Notes: a model not told the origin generated them from the sequence alone. A stretch of DNA of 64,000 nucleotides from an uncultured Eubacteriales bacterium (GCA_934446675.1 CAKSEL010000001.1:262293-326292); one strand, 5' to 3'; shown: positions 1 through 9,199, counted from the stretch's first letter. Program-made: numbers and translations.

Positions 1-1337
1 CACAGTACAAGGCTCGGATGCTGACGAAGGCTTTTTATAATACTCTCGGCTTCGGTCTTTATCTCGGCACAGAACTCATCGGTTCTCGGATATACAAAGC
101 AAGCCATTGCAAAGTCCTGCCATACCATAACGCCGTGTCCGTCGCACCAGTCGTAAAACTCTTCGCTTCCGTAGACGTTTCCTCCCCAACATCTCAGTAT
201 ATTGCAGCCGCAGTCGTCTACAAGTTCAAGCGCCTTTGCAAGTCTTTGCGCGTCTCTGCTGTGGTATGGATCGAGAGGAACCCAGTTTGAGCCGTTAGCG
301 AATATTTCGGCGCCGTTTATTATAAATCTGAACTCACCGGGATTATCGGGAGTTATATCGTGCATTTTAAGCTCGACGGTTCTGATACCGAATTTTACGG
401 TCCTTGACGCGCAAAGTTCTCCGTCTGCGTAAAAATTAAACGTGCCGGTATAGACATTCGGTTCGCCGTAGCCTTTGGGCCACCACTTTTTGATGTTATC
501 CGCATTTACGACAATACCGCCGGCAGGAAAGTTTATTCTGCGTCTGTCCTTGTCTTTTTTGCTGCCGTTTGAAACATTACCGGCACTTTTTATAACCGAA
601 TCTGCGCACTCGGCAGAAAAATCAATCTCGAGCTTTTTGGAATAAAAACTGTCGGGCATCTTTATCTGATACATTACGTTAAGACCGGCGTTTGTATCGT
701 TCAGCCATCTTGTCGTAACATAAAGCTGCTCTATTTCGCATTTTCCCTCGGTCTTTAAATACACGTCTTTCCAGATACCTGCGCTTACGGCTCTCGGCAT
801 TATATCCCAGCCGTAGCTGTGCGGGCATTTGCGTGCGTTTACGCCGTTTCCGTTGCCCCACCATGAAAGCGAGCTGAAATATGTGTACTCAACTTTTGCC
901 TCCTCTATTATCGGGGATTTTATATGCACGCAAAGGCTGTTTTTACCGTCGTTTACCTTATTTGTTATATCGAATTTATGGGATATAAACATATTATGGC
1001 TTTCGCCTATGTATTCGTTATTGAGATAATAGTCGGCATAGCAGTCAACGCCTTCAAAGACAAGCGAAAGTCCGTCTGCGTTTAGGGGGCGCTGTGCGTC
1101 AAACTCTGTAACATACCACCATTCATAACACTCGTACTTCTCGGCAAGCAGAATATTCTCGCCCACGAAAATATCCTCCGGCAAAACTCCGGCATTTATC
1201 AGATCAAGCTCGGCGTTTCCCGGAACTTTTGCGTCTATCGGCTTCTCTCCCGTGTCCGCAAGCCTATCCGGCGTAAGCTCTCCGTGCTTTCCCTGTTCAA
1301 AATAATACAGTTTCCATGAAAGATCAAGTTTTTTCAT
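1..1337 (-). CDS. GH2 beta-mannosidase-like glycoside hydrolase (C-terminus cut by window edge)
   Basis: Cytoplasmic exo-glycosidase of GH2, most like beta-mannosidases. The minus strand reads open for about 445 codons from an ATG at 1335-1337, preceded by AAAGGGG seven bases upstream, and runs off the window. No signal peptide is present. The order is an N-terminal sugar-binding sandwich (WWGNGNGVNARKCPHSYGWD is typical), an immunoglobulin-like middle domain, and the start of the TIM barrel with RCWGGNVYGSEEFYDWCD and VWQDFAMACFVYP, the strand pattern found in GH2 mannosidases. The last visible residues (RQHPSLVLW) sit just before the expected SGNNE acid/base motif, so catalytic residues are outside the window. 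It is divergent from an AraC regulator at 1518, which probably controls it. Beta-mannosidase versus another GH2 activity is inferred from motif resemblance only. Confidence 0.85.
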   Translation of the reverse strand, partial: MKKLDLSWKLYYFEQGKHGELTPDRLADTGEKPIDAKVPGNAELDLINAGVLPEDIFVGENILLAEKYECYEWWYVTEFDAQRPLNADGLSLVFEGVDCYADYYLNNEYIGESHNMFISHKFDITNKVNDGKNSLCVHIKSPIIEEAKVEYTYFSSLSWWGNGNGVNARKCPHSYGWDIMPRAVSAGIWKDVYLKTEGKCEIEQLYVTTRWLNDTNAGLNVMYQIKMPDSFYSKKLEIDFSAECADSVIKSAGNVSNGSKKDKDRRRINFPAGGIVVNADNIKKWWPKGYGEPNVYTGTFNFYADGELCASRTVKFGIRTVELKMHDITPDNPGEFRFIINGAEIFANGSNWVPLDPYHSRDAQRLAKALELVDDCGCNILRCWGGNVYGSEEFYDWCDGHGVMVWQDFAMACFVYPRTDEFCAEIKTEAESIIKSLRQHPSLVL

Positions 1338-1448
1338 ATATTTTCCCCTTTGCATTAGTTTTCTGTCAATATAATTCTATCAGCAGCAAAGGACTATTTC
1401 TTGTCAAATATTACGATTAAATTATCATTTTATAATATTTTTGAAATA

Positions 1449-1477
1449 TTGACTTTAAACAAAAAACATGGTAAAAT
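1449..1477 (+). promoter_or_regulatory. Sigma-A promoter for the AraC gene at 1518
   Basis: TTGACT at 1449-1454 and TAAAAT at 1472-1477 are separated by 17 bp, with a GGAG ribosome-binding site at 1507-1510 before the ATG. It lies in the 180-bp divergent gap shared with the GH2 gene, where regulator binding would be expected. On the minus strand I see a TTGACA for the GH2 gene but no well-spaced -10, which would fit activator dependence. Confidence 0.7.
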
Positions 1478-1517
1478 ACAGGTATAAAATTTTGCCAAAC
1501 GGCTTCGGAGACAAAAA

Positions 1518-2357
1518 ATGGACAAAAGCGAACTTGTACTTCATAAAAAAAACGGAAAACCAAATGCTTTTTGGTTAGACGCCGTAAAAAAAGACTGTAT
1601 GAGCCTTGTGCTGCACAGGCATGACTACTTTGAGACCGAGCTTATACTTTCGGGCAAGGTAAAGCACACGCTCAACGGCAAAGACTACATTCTCGAAAAG
1701 GGCGACGTCTGTCTGCTTACTCCGGCAGACTTTCACGAGATAGAGGTTATAGAAAAGGCAGAGATATACAATGTAAGCTTTGACACATTGTCTGTACCGT
1801 CGGACTTTGCCATGCACGTTTTTGAAAGCACGCAGAGGGTCTTCACGCCGTTTGAAAAGGACTTCTCGACGCTGTGTCTGCTTTCCGAACTTTTATGCGG
1901 TCTGTTTCCGATGGAAGTAAACTTTGACGAAAAATATGCGTCTTTATTGCTTGAGGCTTTTACAAACCGGCTCGGCAGACTTATCTATCCGTCGCAGAAC
2001 ATACAGAATTACGGCGCACAATCCGAAATTCAGGAATCCGTAGTATATCTGCACACGCATTTCCGCGACAATCCGTCGCTTGCGCTGCTTGCATCGGTCT
2101 GCCATCTGTCTCCCGGATATTTTTCTTCGCTTTTTAAAAGCATAACCGGCAAGAACGTATCGCAGTACCTTACGGAACTTCGGATAGACTATGCAAGGCG
2201 TCTGCTGCTTGCGACAAACCTTTCGGTTACGGACATATGCTTTTCCTGCGGATACGGCTCGCTGTCAAATTTCATGAAAGCTTTTAAAAACTGCGCCGGG
2301 ATTTCGCCGCTGTGTTTCAGAAAAAACGAAAAGAAAGCCGCGGAAACGCAAAAATAA
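1518..2357 (+). CDS. AraC family transcriptional regulator (cupin plus two helix-turn-helix motifs)
   Basis: Transcription factor of 279 aa. Residues about 15-75 form an AraC-type cupin ligand pocket (LHRHDYFETELILSG, followed by LEKGDVCLLTPADFHEIE). Residues about 165-270 form the double helix-turn-helix, with LALLASVCHLSPGYFSSLFK as the first helix pair and VTDICFSCGYGSLSNFMKAF as the second, the conserved AraC signature. It is transcribed divergently from the GH2 mannosidase-like gene with its own sigma-A promoter. By the usual logic of such pairs it senses a sugar or oligosaccharide and activates the neighbour; the ligand cannot be read from the sequence. The ATG at 1518 has GGAG at a good distance and no better in-frame alternative. 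Confidence 0.9.
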   Translation: MDKSELVLHKKNGKPNAFWLDAVKKDCMSLVLHRHDYFETELILSGKVKHTLNGKDYILEKGDVCLLTPADFHEIEVIEKAEIYNVSFDTLSVPSDFAMHVFESTQRVFTPFEKDFSTLCLLSELLCGLFPMEVNFDEKYASLLLEAFTNRLGRLIYPSQNIQNYGAQSEIQESVVYLHTHFRDNPSLALLASVCHLSPGYFSSLFKSITGKNVSQYLTELRIDYARRLLLATNLSVTDICFSCGYGSLSNFMKAFKNCAGISPLCFRKNEKKAAETQK

Positions 2358-2409
2358 CGGTTTTTATGCTTTTTAATTTCTTAATTAAATAAATTGTAAT
2401 AAAAATGAG

Positions 2410-2458
2410 TTTACTTTTTTCATTTATGTGATATACTATACTTGATAAATTATATCAC
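2410..2458 (+). promoter_or_regulatory. Promoter with an 8-bp inverted repeat, upstream of the 97-aa membrane protein
   Basis: TTTACT (2410-2415) and TATACT (2432-2437) are 16 bp apart. An exact inverted repeat, GTGATATA at 2428-2435 and TATATCAC at 2451-2458, overlaps the -10 and the expected transcription start. It could be an operator or a 5' hairpin; no T-run follows, so it is not a terminator. The Shine-Dalgarno AAAGGAG is at 2477-2483. Confidence 0.5.
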
Positions 2459-2491
2459 GCCGAAACCGTATCGGCGAAAGGAGAATTTATT

Positions 2492-2785
2492 ATGACAAAC
2501 GACAATATAACAATGGCGCTTGAAGGCGCAAAAACCGCAAAAAACAAAATTTCGTCGTTCGCGGACTGCCTCTCCGGCATTACTATAAAAAACAAAGCGG
2601 ACATAGATTTTGAAGTAAAATCAAAAGGAAAGTTAAAGCCGTTATTTGCTTTCAAAAAGAAGTTTGACAAGGAAGTTTCGCTTCTTCCGGTAATCGGAAT
2701 AGCGCTCAGCGTAATTCTTTTCTTTATGCTGCTTTCCGATCTTTGTCCCGGCAAATGCAGGGACTGCGAAGACAAAGAGGACTGA
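2492..2785 (+). CDS. Small tail-anchored membrane protein, function unknown
   Basis: I do not recognise this 97-aa protein. It has a soluble, lysine-rich N-terminal part (residues 1-65), one hydrophobic segment near residues 66-82 (LLPVIGIALSVILFFMLL) and a short acidic tail with CPGKCRDCEDKED, where three cysteines are spaced C-x3-C-x2-C. That suggests a C-terminal anchor with a possible metal- or thiol-active tail. It has its own promoter and AAAGGAG ribosome-binding site, and stands alone between an AraC gene and a convergent exported protein. The start is well supported; the function is not. Confidence 0.7.
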   Translation: MTNDNITMALEGAKTAKNKISSFADCLSGITIKNKADIDFEVKSKGKLKPLFAFKKKFDKEVSLLPVIGIALSVILFFMLLSDLCPGKCRDCEDKED

Positions 2786-2810
2786 CAAGGCCAAGTTTTG
2801 GAAAAGTAAA

Positions 2811-2847
2811 TAAAAAATCTGCCGTGACAGTACAGTTGCCGCGGCAG
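2811..2847 (-). terminator. Rho-independent terminator of the BofC-C-like gene
   Basis: Read on the minus strand, CTGCCG (2842-2847) pairs with CGGCAG (2819-2824) and is followed by ATTTTTTA (2811-2818). It lies about 30 bp past the stop codon of the minus-strand gene. Confidence 0.75.
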
Positions 2848-2876
2848 TTACGTGTGTATAAACGAAAAAAGCGCTT

Positions 2877-3305
2877 TCAGCTTTCGAGATATGCGACGAT
2901 CTCTTTCAGTTCCCTGCCGGTGACTTTCATTCCGGATTTCAGTATTTCGGCGTCGCTTTCCGGAAATTCGCTTATATCAGCCTTTACCCGGCAGAGAAGG
3001 TTACCGTTCATGTCGGCTACATATATTTTTCCGTTCACGGTCTTTATCATATACTCAAGATAATTTTCTGCCGGAACATCGGCAAAGTCTTTATAAAGCG
3101 TATCGCTTTGGTATTCGGATACGTTTTCCGTATTATCCGCACTTACGGGGCTTTCTTCGGTCACGGGTACAAAGTCCTGTCCCGCGTATATTACGGCGTT
3201 CTCCGGCATATGCTCAAATCCGAACAGCAGCGCCGCCGCACCGCATACCGGCAAAGCCGCGGCAAATATTTTTAAAAATCCGGACAGACGTTTATTTTTT
3301 GACAT
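2877..3305 (-). CDS. Exported protein with BofC-C-like domain
   Basis: 142-aa protein with an N-terminal hydrophobic segment (residues about 9-29, signal anchor) and an extracytoplasmic remainder. The C-terminal 55 residues have the layout of the BofC C-terminal domain of spore formers: a YMIKTVNGKIYV strand, a short turn, then FPESDAEILKSGMKV and a final ELKEIVAYL helix. In Bacillus, BofC modulates the SpoIVB protease in the forespore intermembrane space. Many Clostridia carry short single-domain relatives of unknown role, so I call the domain and not bofC itself. It is divergent from the penicillin-binding protein at 3412. The ATG at 3305 follows AAAGGAGAGAGCG. Confidence 0.6.
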   Translation of the reverse strand: MSKNKRLSGFLKIFAAALPVCGAAALLFGFEHMPENAVIYAGQDFVPVTEESPVSADNTENVSEYQSDTLYKDFADVPAENYLEYMIKTVNGKIYVADMNGNLLCRVKADISEFPESDAEILKSGMKVTGRELKEIVAYLES

Positions 3306-3411
3306 ATCGCTCTCTCCTTTCTCATTCTATTATCGGTATTTTTTACCGAATTATTCATAAAATGTGCTTTTTCGGTACTGCCGAAAGCAAAAACCACGGC
3401 ACGGAGGTACT

Positions 3412-6174
3412 ATGAACAACAATTTTAACGGCGGCAGAAAAAAATCCGACGATATTACCGTAAACACTACGGCGAATATCAAAAAAGCCGCTGCAAAAAA
3501 GGCTATAAAAACAGGCGGCAGAGTCACGGGGATCTGTCTTAAAAAGGTTCTTCAGTGGGCGCTCAACATATTTCTCACGCTGCTTCTCATGATGACGATA
3601 TGCGGAATTATCGTCGGCGGAGCCTTTGCAATTTACGTAAAGAATTATCTTATAGACGAGGATTTCGACATAACCGGCTTAAAGAACGGTCTTGACATGA
3701 CGACAAAGATCTACTGTGCGGACGACACGGGAAAATTCGTCGAGCTTGAGGACGAGAGAATCTACGGCACTGAAAACCGTTCGTGGGTATCCTTCAGCAA
3801 GATGCCGAAAAACCTCTACAACGCGTTTGTTGCGATAGAGGACGAAAGATTTTTCAAGCACAACGGCGTTGACTGGAAACGTACTCTCGGCGCGTGTCTT
3901 GAATTTGCCACCGGCAACGACAGCTACGGCGGTTCCACCATAACGCAGCAGCTTATCAAGAACATAACCATGGAGGACGAAACCACCATTCAGAGAAAAG
4001 TAAAGGAAATTTTCCGCGCTCTTACACTTTCCGAAAAGCGCAGCAAGGAAGAAGTCCTTGAAATGTACCTCAACACCATAAATCTCTCGCGCAGAAACTA
4101 CGGCGTTCAGGCTGCGGCAAACTACTACTTCGGCAAGGACGTATCGGAGCTTTCGCTTGTGGAATGTGCGGCTCTGGCATCAATTCCGAAGTCGCCGACA
4201 AAATACGATCCCGTAAGAAATCCGCAGAACAACAAGGAACGCCGCGACGTCGTTCTTGAAAAAATGGCGGAACTCGGCATGATCTCAAAAGAGGAATGCA
4301 AAGAGGCTCAGGACACCGAGCTTGTACTCAACATTACGCTTGAAGAAAGCAACGAAGAAAGCGAAAGTCCGTATTCCTACTACAAGGACGCGCTTATTGA
4401 ACAGCTTATAGCGGATTTCAACGAGCAGTACGGATATTCGCGCGAATATGCGTCAAGTCTTATATATTCCGGCGGACTTCAGATATACATTACCATGGAC
4501 AGAACGGTTCAGAGCGCCATGGAGGAGGTTTTTGAAGATCCCGACTCTTTCCAGACCGTTTCCGACGGTATTCAGCCCGAAAGCGCCATGGTTGTTATGG
4601 ATCCGTACACCGGCGACGTTCTCGGCATTGTCGGCGGCAGAGGAAAGAAAACAGGCAGACGAGAGTTCAACAGGGCAACCCAGAGCAAACGTCAGGTAGG
4701 TTCGTCTATAAAGCCTATCACGGTATATGCTCCGGCTATGAACCTCGGTCTCATAGACTACTCTACCGTCATGGACGACACGCCTTTTAACTACATGGCA
4801 AGTCTCGGACGTTACTGGCCGGTAAACGCGCCAAACGTATATGGCGGAAAAATTACCATAAACGAAGCCGTTATGAAATCAAAGAACACGATAGCGGTAA
4901 AAGTGCTCGACAAGATGACACCCGAATATTCCTTCAACTTTGCAAAAAACAAGCTTCATCTTGACAGTCTTGTAGATTCGGACAATGCTCTCGCACCGCT
5001 TGCTCTCGGCGGTCTTACAAACGGTCTTACCGTACTTGAAATGACTGCCGCGTACACCATTTTTCCGAACGGCGGAGCCTATTCCTCTCCGAGAATGTAC
5101 AGCAAGGTTCTCGACAGCAACGGAACCGTTCTTCTCGAAAAGAAAATTGAGCAGGAACCCGTAATTTCCGTAGGCACAGCGACGGTTATGACAAAGATAA
5201 TGCAGAATGCCGTTGCCGGCGGTACTGCGGCTGCAATTACGCTTGACAGAAAAGTAAACATTGCCGGAAAGACCGGTTCGACAAACGAGGACAAGGACAG
5301 ATACTTTGCCGGATTTACTCCGTACTATGTAGGCGCATGCTGGTTCGGATACGACACTCCGAAAAATCTTGTAAAATTCAAATCCAACCCTGCAATGCTT
5401 GCATGGGAAAAAGTAATGGAAAAGATACATCAGAAATATTTTGACGCAGCCGAGTCCGGAACTCCCTTAAAGACCTTTGACTTCTCACATCTGAGAACTG
5501 CGTCGTTCTGTCTTGACAGCGGCAAAGCCGTTACCGAAAACTGCAAAAACGACGTAAGAACCGTACTGCTCGGCAAATCACGCATATCGACGGGCTACTA
5601 TTACAGCGACGACGACATTCCGAAAGAACCCTGCGACGTTCATGTAAGCGTCAAGTGGGACAAATCGCAGAACTGTCTTGCAAACGACTACTGCCCTGCT
5701 GTAGACACCATAGACGTAAGTCTTCTGCTTGAAAACGACCGTGCGTTTACTCACGGCAACGTCCCTGTTTCGGATGCCGCGTACACTTATCGCAAAATGC
5801 CCGTAAACGGCGAATATCCCGACGACGCTCCGTTCTATTCGTATCTGCTTCCGGCAGGCACTTACGTAGGATACACCAACATTGCGGAAGGTCAGCCGAT
5901 AAACAAGATGTGCAAAGTTCACACAAAACAGGAAGAACCCGAAAATCCCGACGGCGAGCACAGTGACTCGGATTCAGACTTTGAATTTGACGATCCTCTT
6001 GCAGAGCTTGACGATCCCGACGGAAATCAGCCCGACAGCGAGCAAAACAATCCCGACGATTCGCAGGAAAATCAGGAAAGCGAAAAGCAGCAAGGTTCCG
6101 CGCAAAATCCGGCCGGTTCTCACGAAAGCTCCGGCGAAGAACAGACAGGCGAATTCAATCACCCGCTGCACTGA
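3412..6174 (+). CDS. Class A penicillin-binding protein (bifunctional peptidoglycan glycosyltransferase/transpeptidase)
   Basis: Membrane-anchored peptidoglycan polymerase of 920 aa. The start is placed at ATG 3412, seven bases after GGAGG, not at the longer frame. A cytoplasmic basic stretch is followed by one membrane helix near residues 50-75. The GT51 domain has AIEDERFFKHNGVDW (catalytic Glu) and GGSTITQQLIKN. The transpeptidase domain has all three motifs: SSIK (Ser nucleophile, in KRQVGSSIKP), SKN and KTGSTN. The last 90 or so residues are an acidic Asp/Glu/Pro/Ser-rich extracellular tail, common in clostridial PBP1 proteins. It is monocistronic, with a terminator at 6207. Two short TCGGTA-containing inverted repeats (3333-3349 and 3370-3386) lie upstream. 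Confidence 0.95.
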   Translation: MNNNFNGGRKKSDDITVNTTANIKKAAAKKAIKTGGRVTGICLKKVLQWALNIFLTLLLMMTICGIIVGGAFAIYVKNYLIDEDFDITGLKNGLDMTTKIYCADDTGKFVELEDERIYGTENRSWVSFSKMPKNLYNAFVAIEDERFFKHNGVDWKRTLGACLEFATGNDSYGGSTITQQLIKNITMEDETTIQRKVKEIFRALTLSEKRSKEEVLEMYLNTINLSRRNYGVQAAANYYFGKDVSELSLVECAALASIPKSPTKYDPVRNPQNNKERRDVVLEKMAELGMISKEECKEAQDTELVLNITLEESNEESESPYSYYKDALIEQLIADFNEQYGYSREYASSLIYSGGLQIYITMDRTVQSAMEEVFEDPDSFQTVSDGIQPESAMVVMDPYTGDVLGIVGGRGKKTGRREFNRATQSKRQVGSSIKPITVYAPAMNLGLIDYSTVMDDTPFNYMASLGRYWPVNAPNVYGGKITINEAVMKSKNTIAVKVLDKMTPEYSFNFAKNKLHLDSLVDSDNALAPLALGGLTNGLTVLEMTAAYTIFPNGGAYSSPRMYSKVLDSNGTVLLEKKIEQEPVISVGTATVMTKIMQNAVAGGTAAAITLDRKVNIAGKTGSTNEDKDRYFAGFTPYYVGACWFGYDTPKNLVKFKSNPAMLAWEKVMEKIHQKYFDAAESGTPLKTFDFSHLRTASFCLDSGKAVTENCKNDVRTVLLGKSRISTGYYYSDDDIPKEPCDVHVSVKWDKSQNCLANDYCPAVDTIDVSLLLENDRAFTHGNVPVSDAAYTYRKMPVNGEYPDDAPFYSYLLPAGTYVGYTNIAEGQPINKMCKVHTKQEEPENPDGEHSDSDSDFEFDDPLAELDDPDGNQPDSEQNNPDDSQENQESEKQQGSAQNPAGSHESSGEEQTGEFNHPLH

Positions 6175-6206
6175 GATAACAAAAATCAATTAAACGCAAA
6201 AATCAA

Positions 6207-6246
6207 GCCTCCCGAAGACTTCAAATCAACGGGAGGCATTTTTTAT
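6207..6246 (+). terminator. Bidirectional rho-independent terminator between the PBP gene and purB
   Basis: GCCTCCCG (6207-6214) pairs with CGGGAGGC (6230-6237), followed by ATTTTTTATT. On the minus strand the same stem is followed by TTGATTTTTG, so it can also end the purB transcript. Confidence 0.85.
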
Positions 6247-6264
6247 TCAAGTTTTATATGCTGT

Positions 6265-7701
6265 TCAGACAGTCAGCTCAAAGTCGGAATCTATTTTGCC
6301 GTCAAATGCCGCAAGTGCCGGCTTTACGCAGTTTTCAACAAACTCTACGGTCTGCTGCGAGCTTCTGCCGGTATACTTTTCCGGACTTACTATCTTTTCG
6401 ATCTCCTGCTTTGTAAGTCCGAACGACGGATCCTTTACAATTCTGTCGAGAAGGTCGTTCTTTCCGCCCTCCTCCTTGACTACCTTACCCGCCTGTACCG
6501 AATACTCGCGTATCTTTTCGTGCAGTTCCTGACGGTTTCCGCCGCGTTTTACAGCGTCCATCATAATATTCTCGCTTGCCATGAAGGGCAGTTCATTCAT
6601 AAGTCTTGCACGCACCATTTTAGGATATACGACAAGTCCGTTTGAGACGTTTATATAGATATTAAGTATCGAATCGACCGCAAGGAACGCCTCGGCAACG
6701 GATATTCTCTTATTTGCCGAATCATCAAGAGTTCTTTCAAACCACTGTGTTGCAGCGGTAAACGCGGGATTCAGCGAATCGCAGATGACGTATCTTGCAA
6801 GTGCGCAGATTCTCTCGCTCCTCATGGGGTTTCTCTTATACGGCATTGCCGATGAGCCTATCTGATGCGCCTCGAACGGCTCTTCCATTTCTTTGAACGA
6901 CTGCAATATTCTGAGGTCATTTGCAAACTTATATGCGCTCTGCGCAATACCCGAAAGCGTTGCGAGAATCGCGGCATCGACCTTTCTGGAATATGTCTGT
7001 CCGGACACAGGAACACAGGCGTCAAAGCCGAAATCCTTACAGATCATTTCTTCAAGCTTTTTGACCTTTTCGTTATCGCCTTCAAACAGCTCAACAAAGC
7101 TTGCCTGAGTGCCGGTAGTACCCTTTGAACCGAGCATTTTCAGATTTTTGATTCTGTATCTCAGCTCATCAAGGTCATAGAGCAGCTCATTTATCCAAAG
7201 CGTCGCTCTCTTTCCGACAGTCGTTGCCTGTGCCGGCTGCAGGTGCGTATACGCAAGACAGGGCATATCCTTATATTCAAGCGCAAACCTCGAAAGGTTG
7301 GATATAACCGAGCAAAGTTTCTTTTCGATTATTTTCATGCCTTCGCGCAAGGAAATTACGTCCGCATTATCGCCGACATAGCAGCTTGTCGCGCCGAGAT
7401 GTATGATGGGCGCTGCTTTCGGACAACAAAGTCCGAACGTATACACATGGGCCATTACGTCGTGACGGACTTCCTTTTCGCGCTTTGCCGCAACTTCGTA
7501 ATCGATATCGTCAAGATGCGCCGCCATTTCATCTATCTGCTCATCGGTAATATTGAGCCCGAGCGCTTTTTCCGCCTTTGCAAGCGACAGCCAGAGTCTG
7601 CGCCATGTAGTAAACTTCATATCGGCGCTGAAAACGTGCTGCATTTCCTTTGACGCGTATCTTGTGGAAAACGGGCTTACGTAAGAATTATTATCAGTCA
7701 T
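6265..7701 (-). CDS. purB: Adenylosuccinate lyase
   Basis: Cytoplasmic enzyme of purine synthesis that cleaves succinyl-AMP to AMP and SAICAR to AICAR, releasing fumarate. The 478-aa protein has the fumarase/aspartase superfamily signature SSAMPYKRNPMRSE (residues about 285-298), the LGATSCYVGDNAD segment and the THLQPAQATTVGKR motif with the catalytic His. I chose the ATG at 7699-7701 because GGAGG lies six bases upstream; the 16 extra codons of the longer frame have no such site. The gap to the aspartate aminotransferase upstream is 16 bp, so the two are co-transcribed. The pairing is sensible, since aspartate donates the nitrogen released here as fumarate's partner. Confidence 0.96.
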   Translation of the reverse strand: MTDNNSYVSPFSTRYASKEMQHVFSADMKFTTWRRLWLSLAKAEKALGLNITDEQIDEMAAHLDDIDYEVAAKREKEVRHDVMAHVYTFGLCCPKAAPIIHLGATSCYVGDNADVISLREGMKIIEKKLCSVISNLSRFALEYKDMPCLAYTHLQPAQATTVGKRATLWINELLYDLDELRYRIKNLKMLGSKGTTGTQASFVELFEGDNEKVKKLEEMICKDFGFDACVPVSGQTYSRKVDAAILATLSGIAQSAYKFANDLRILQSFKEMEEPFEAHQIGSSAMPYKRNPMRSERICALARYVICDSLNPAFTAATQWFERTLDDSANKRISVAEAFLAVDSILNIYINVSNGLVVYPKMVRARLMNELPFMASENIMMDAVKRGGNRQELHEKIREYSVQAGKVVKEEGGKNDLLDRIVKDPSFGLTKQEIEKIVSPEKYTGRSSQQTVEFVENCVKPALAAFDGKIDSDFELTV

Positions 7702-7717
7702 TTTTTCCTCCGTTATT

Positions 7718-8995
7718 TTACTTTGAAAGGAGCTTTTCGACAGCTGCAAGCTTTACGCAAACGCAAAGGACTTCCATGCCGAGTTCAAGCTCGTCAAGCG
7801 TCGGGAAAGACGGTGCAAGTCTTATATTTTTATCCTCCGGATCCTTATGGTAAGGGAATGTCGCTCCGGCTTCGGTAAGCGTAACGCCTGCGTCCTTTGA
7901 AAGGCTTACCACTCTCTGTGCGCAGCCACGAAGAACGTCAAGGCTGATGAAATATCCGCCCTTGGGAACTGTCCATGATACATTTTCTGTATCTGAAAGG
8001 TTCTCTGCAAGCACCTTTTCGCACATTTCAAACTTAGGTCTTAAGATTGCAGCGTGTTTTTTCATATACTCGCGTATGCCGTCAGCGCTCTTGAAATACT
8101 TTACGTGGCGCAGCATATTCATCTTATCGTGTCCGATAGTCTGCATCTGCATAATTTTCTTTATCTGTTCGATATTGTTTACCGACGCGCCGAGACACGA
8201 AACGCCGGAACCGGGATAGGAAATCTTTGAAGTCGAGGTAAATATAAACACAAGGTCGGGATTCCCTGCTTTTTCACACTCGGGAAGTATATCGAGAAGC
8301 TTATCACCGTCGTCATACAGGTCATGAACTGCGTATGCGTTATCCCAGAACACGCGAAAGTCCTTTGACGCGGGTTTCAGTGCCGCTATTCTCTTTACTG
8401 TTTCATCGGAATATGTAATGCCCGTAGGGTTACTGTATTTCGGCACGCACCACATACCCTTTACGCTCTCGTCCTTTACAAGTTCCTCGACTATATCCAT
8501 ATCGGGACCTTTATCGGTAAGCGGAACGTTTACCATTTCTATACCGAGTGATTCGCAAACGCCGAAATGTCTGTCATATCCGGGTACGGGACAGAGAAAT
8601 TTAAGCTTTTCCTGCTTTATCCACGGTCCGTTTCCGCCGTATACTCCGTACAGCATACATCTTGCCATTTCATCATACATAAGGTTAAGGCTGGAATTTC
8701 CGCCGACGATTATCTGTTCCCACGGCACTCCGATTATCGGAGAAAACAGTCTCTTTGCGTCGTCAAGACCGTCTACAAGTCCGTAGTTGCGGCAGTCAAA
8801 GCCCTTTGAAGTAAAACAGTCCTCATTGCAGGATATTGTTTTAAGCATATCCTCGGAAAGATCAAGCTGTTTTCTGCACGGCTTGCCTCTTGTCATATTT
8901 ATGCTCAGATTTTTTTCCTTACATTCCTTATACTGCTTTTCAAGCTGTTCCTTAGCTTCGAGAAGCTCGCCCTTACTCATTGATGAATACTGCAT
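7718..8995 (-). CDS. Aspartate aminotransferase, class I subgroup Ic-like (PF12897 type)
   Basis: PLP enzyme of 425 aa expected to interconvert aspartate/2-oxoglutarate and oxaloacetate/glutamate. It resembles the Ic subgroup, a lineage separate from AspC: the N-terminal SINMTRGKPCRKQLDLSEDM, the RNYGLVDGLDDAKRLF segment, the PGYDRHFGVCESLGIEM turn, VPKYSNPTGITYSDE, and the PLP lysine in FTSTSKISYPGSG. I chose the ATG at 8993-8995 (MQYSSMSKGEL) because GAAAGGAAA lies upstream; the 23 further codons are A/T-rich and non-conserved in style. It leads a two-gene operon with purB. Substrate specificity is inferred from the family. Confidence 0.85.
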   Translation of the reverse strand: MQYSSMSKGELLEAKEQLEKQYKECKEKNLSINMTRGKPCRKQLDLSEDMLKTISCNEDCFTSKGFDCRNYGLVDGLDDAKRLFSPIIGVPWEQIIVGGNSSLNLMYDEMARCMLYGVYGGNGPWIKQEKLKFLCPVPGYDRHFGVCESLGIEMVNVPLTDKGPDMDIVEELVKDESVKGMWCVPKYSNPTGITYSDETVKRIAALKPASKDFRVFWDNAYAVHDLYDDGDKLLDILPECEKAGNPDLVFIFTSTSKISYPGSGVSCLGASVNNIEQIKKIMQMQTIGHDKMNMLRHVKYFKSADGIREYMKKHAAILRPKFEMCEKVLAENLSDTENVSWTVPKGGYFISLDVLRGCAQRVVSLSKDAGVTLTEAGATFPYHKDPEDKNIRLAPSFPTLDELELGMEVLCVCVKLAAVEKLLSK

Positions 8996-9199
8996 TTCAA
9001 CATTTCCTTTCAGCGTTTTTTGCAAAACGATTTGTTTTTTGCGTACGGTTAAAGTATAATGCAATTTATCTCAAAGTTCAAGAGTTATATGCATTTGTTA
9101 ACAATCATTTTGCATAATTTACACCTATTATATGCAAAACAAGGCGGAAACGACACTTTCAAGCGCCGAATACCGCCCGTAAAATGAAATTGTTTTGAA

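Noticed and set aside
9143..9178. GGCGG/CCGCC inverted repeat after glcK as a terminator.
   Set aside because: The 26-nt loop and weak T-run make it unconvincing; not annotated.
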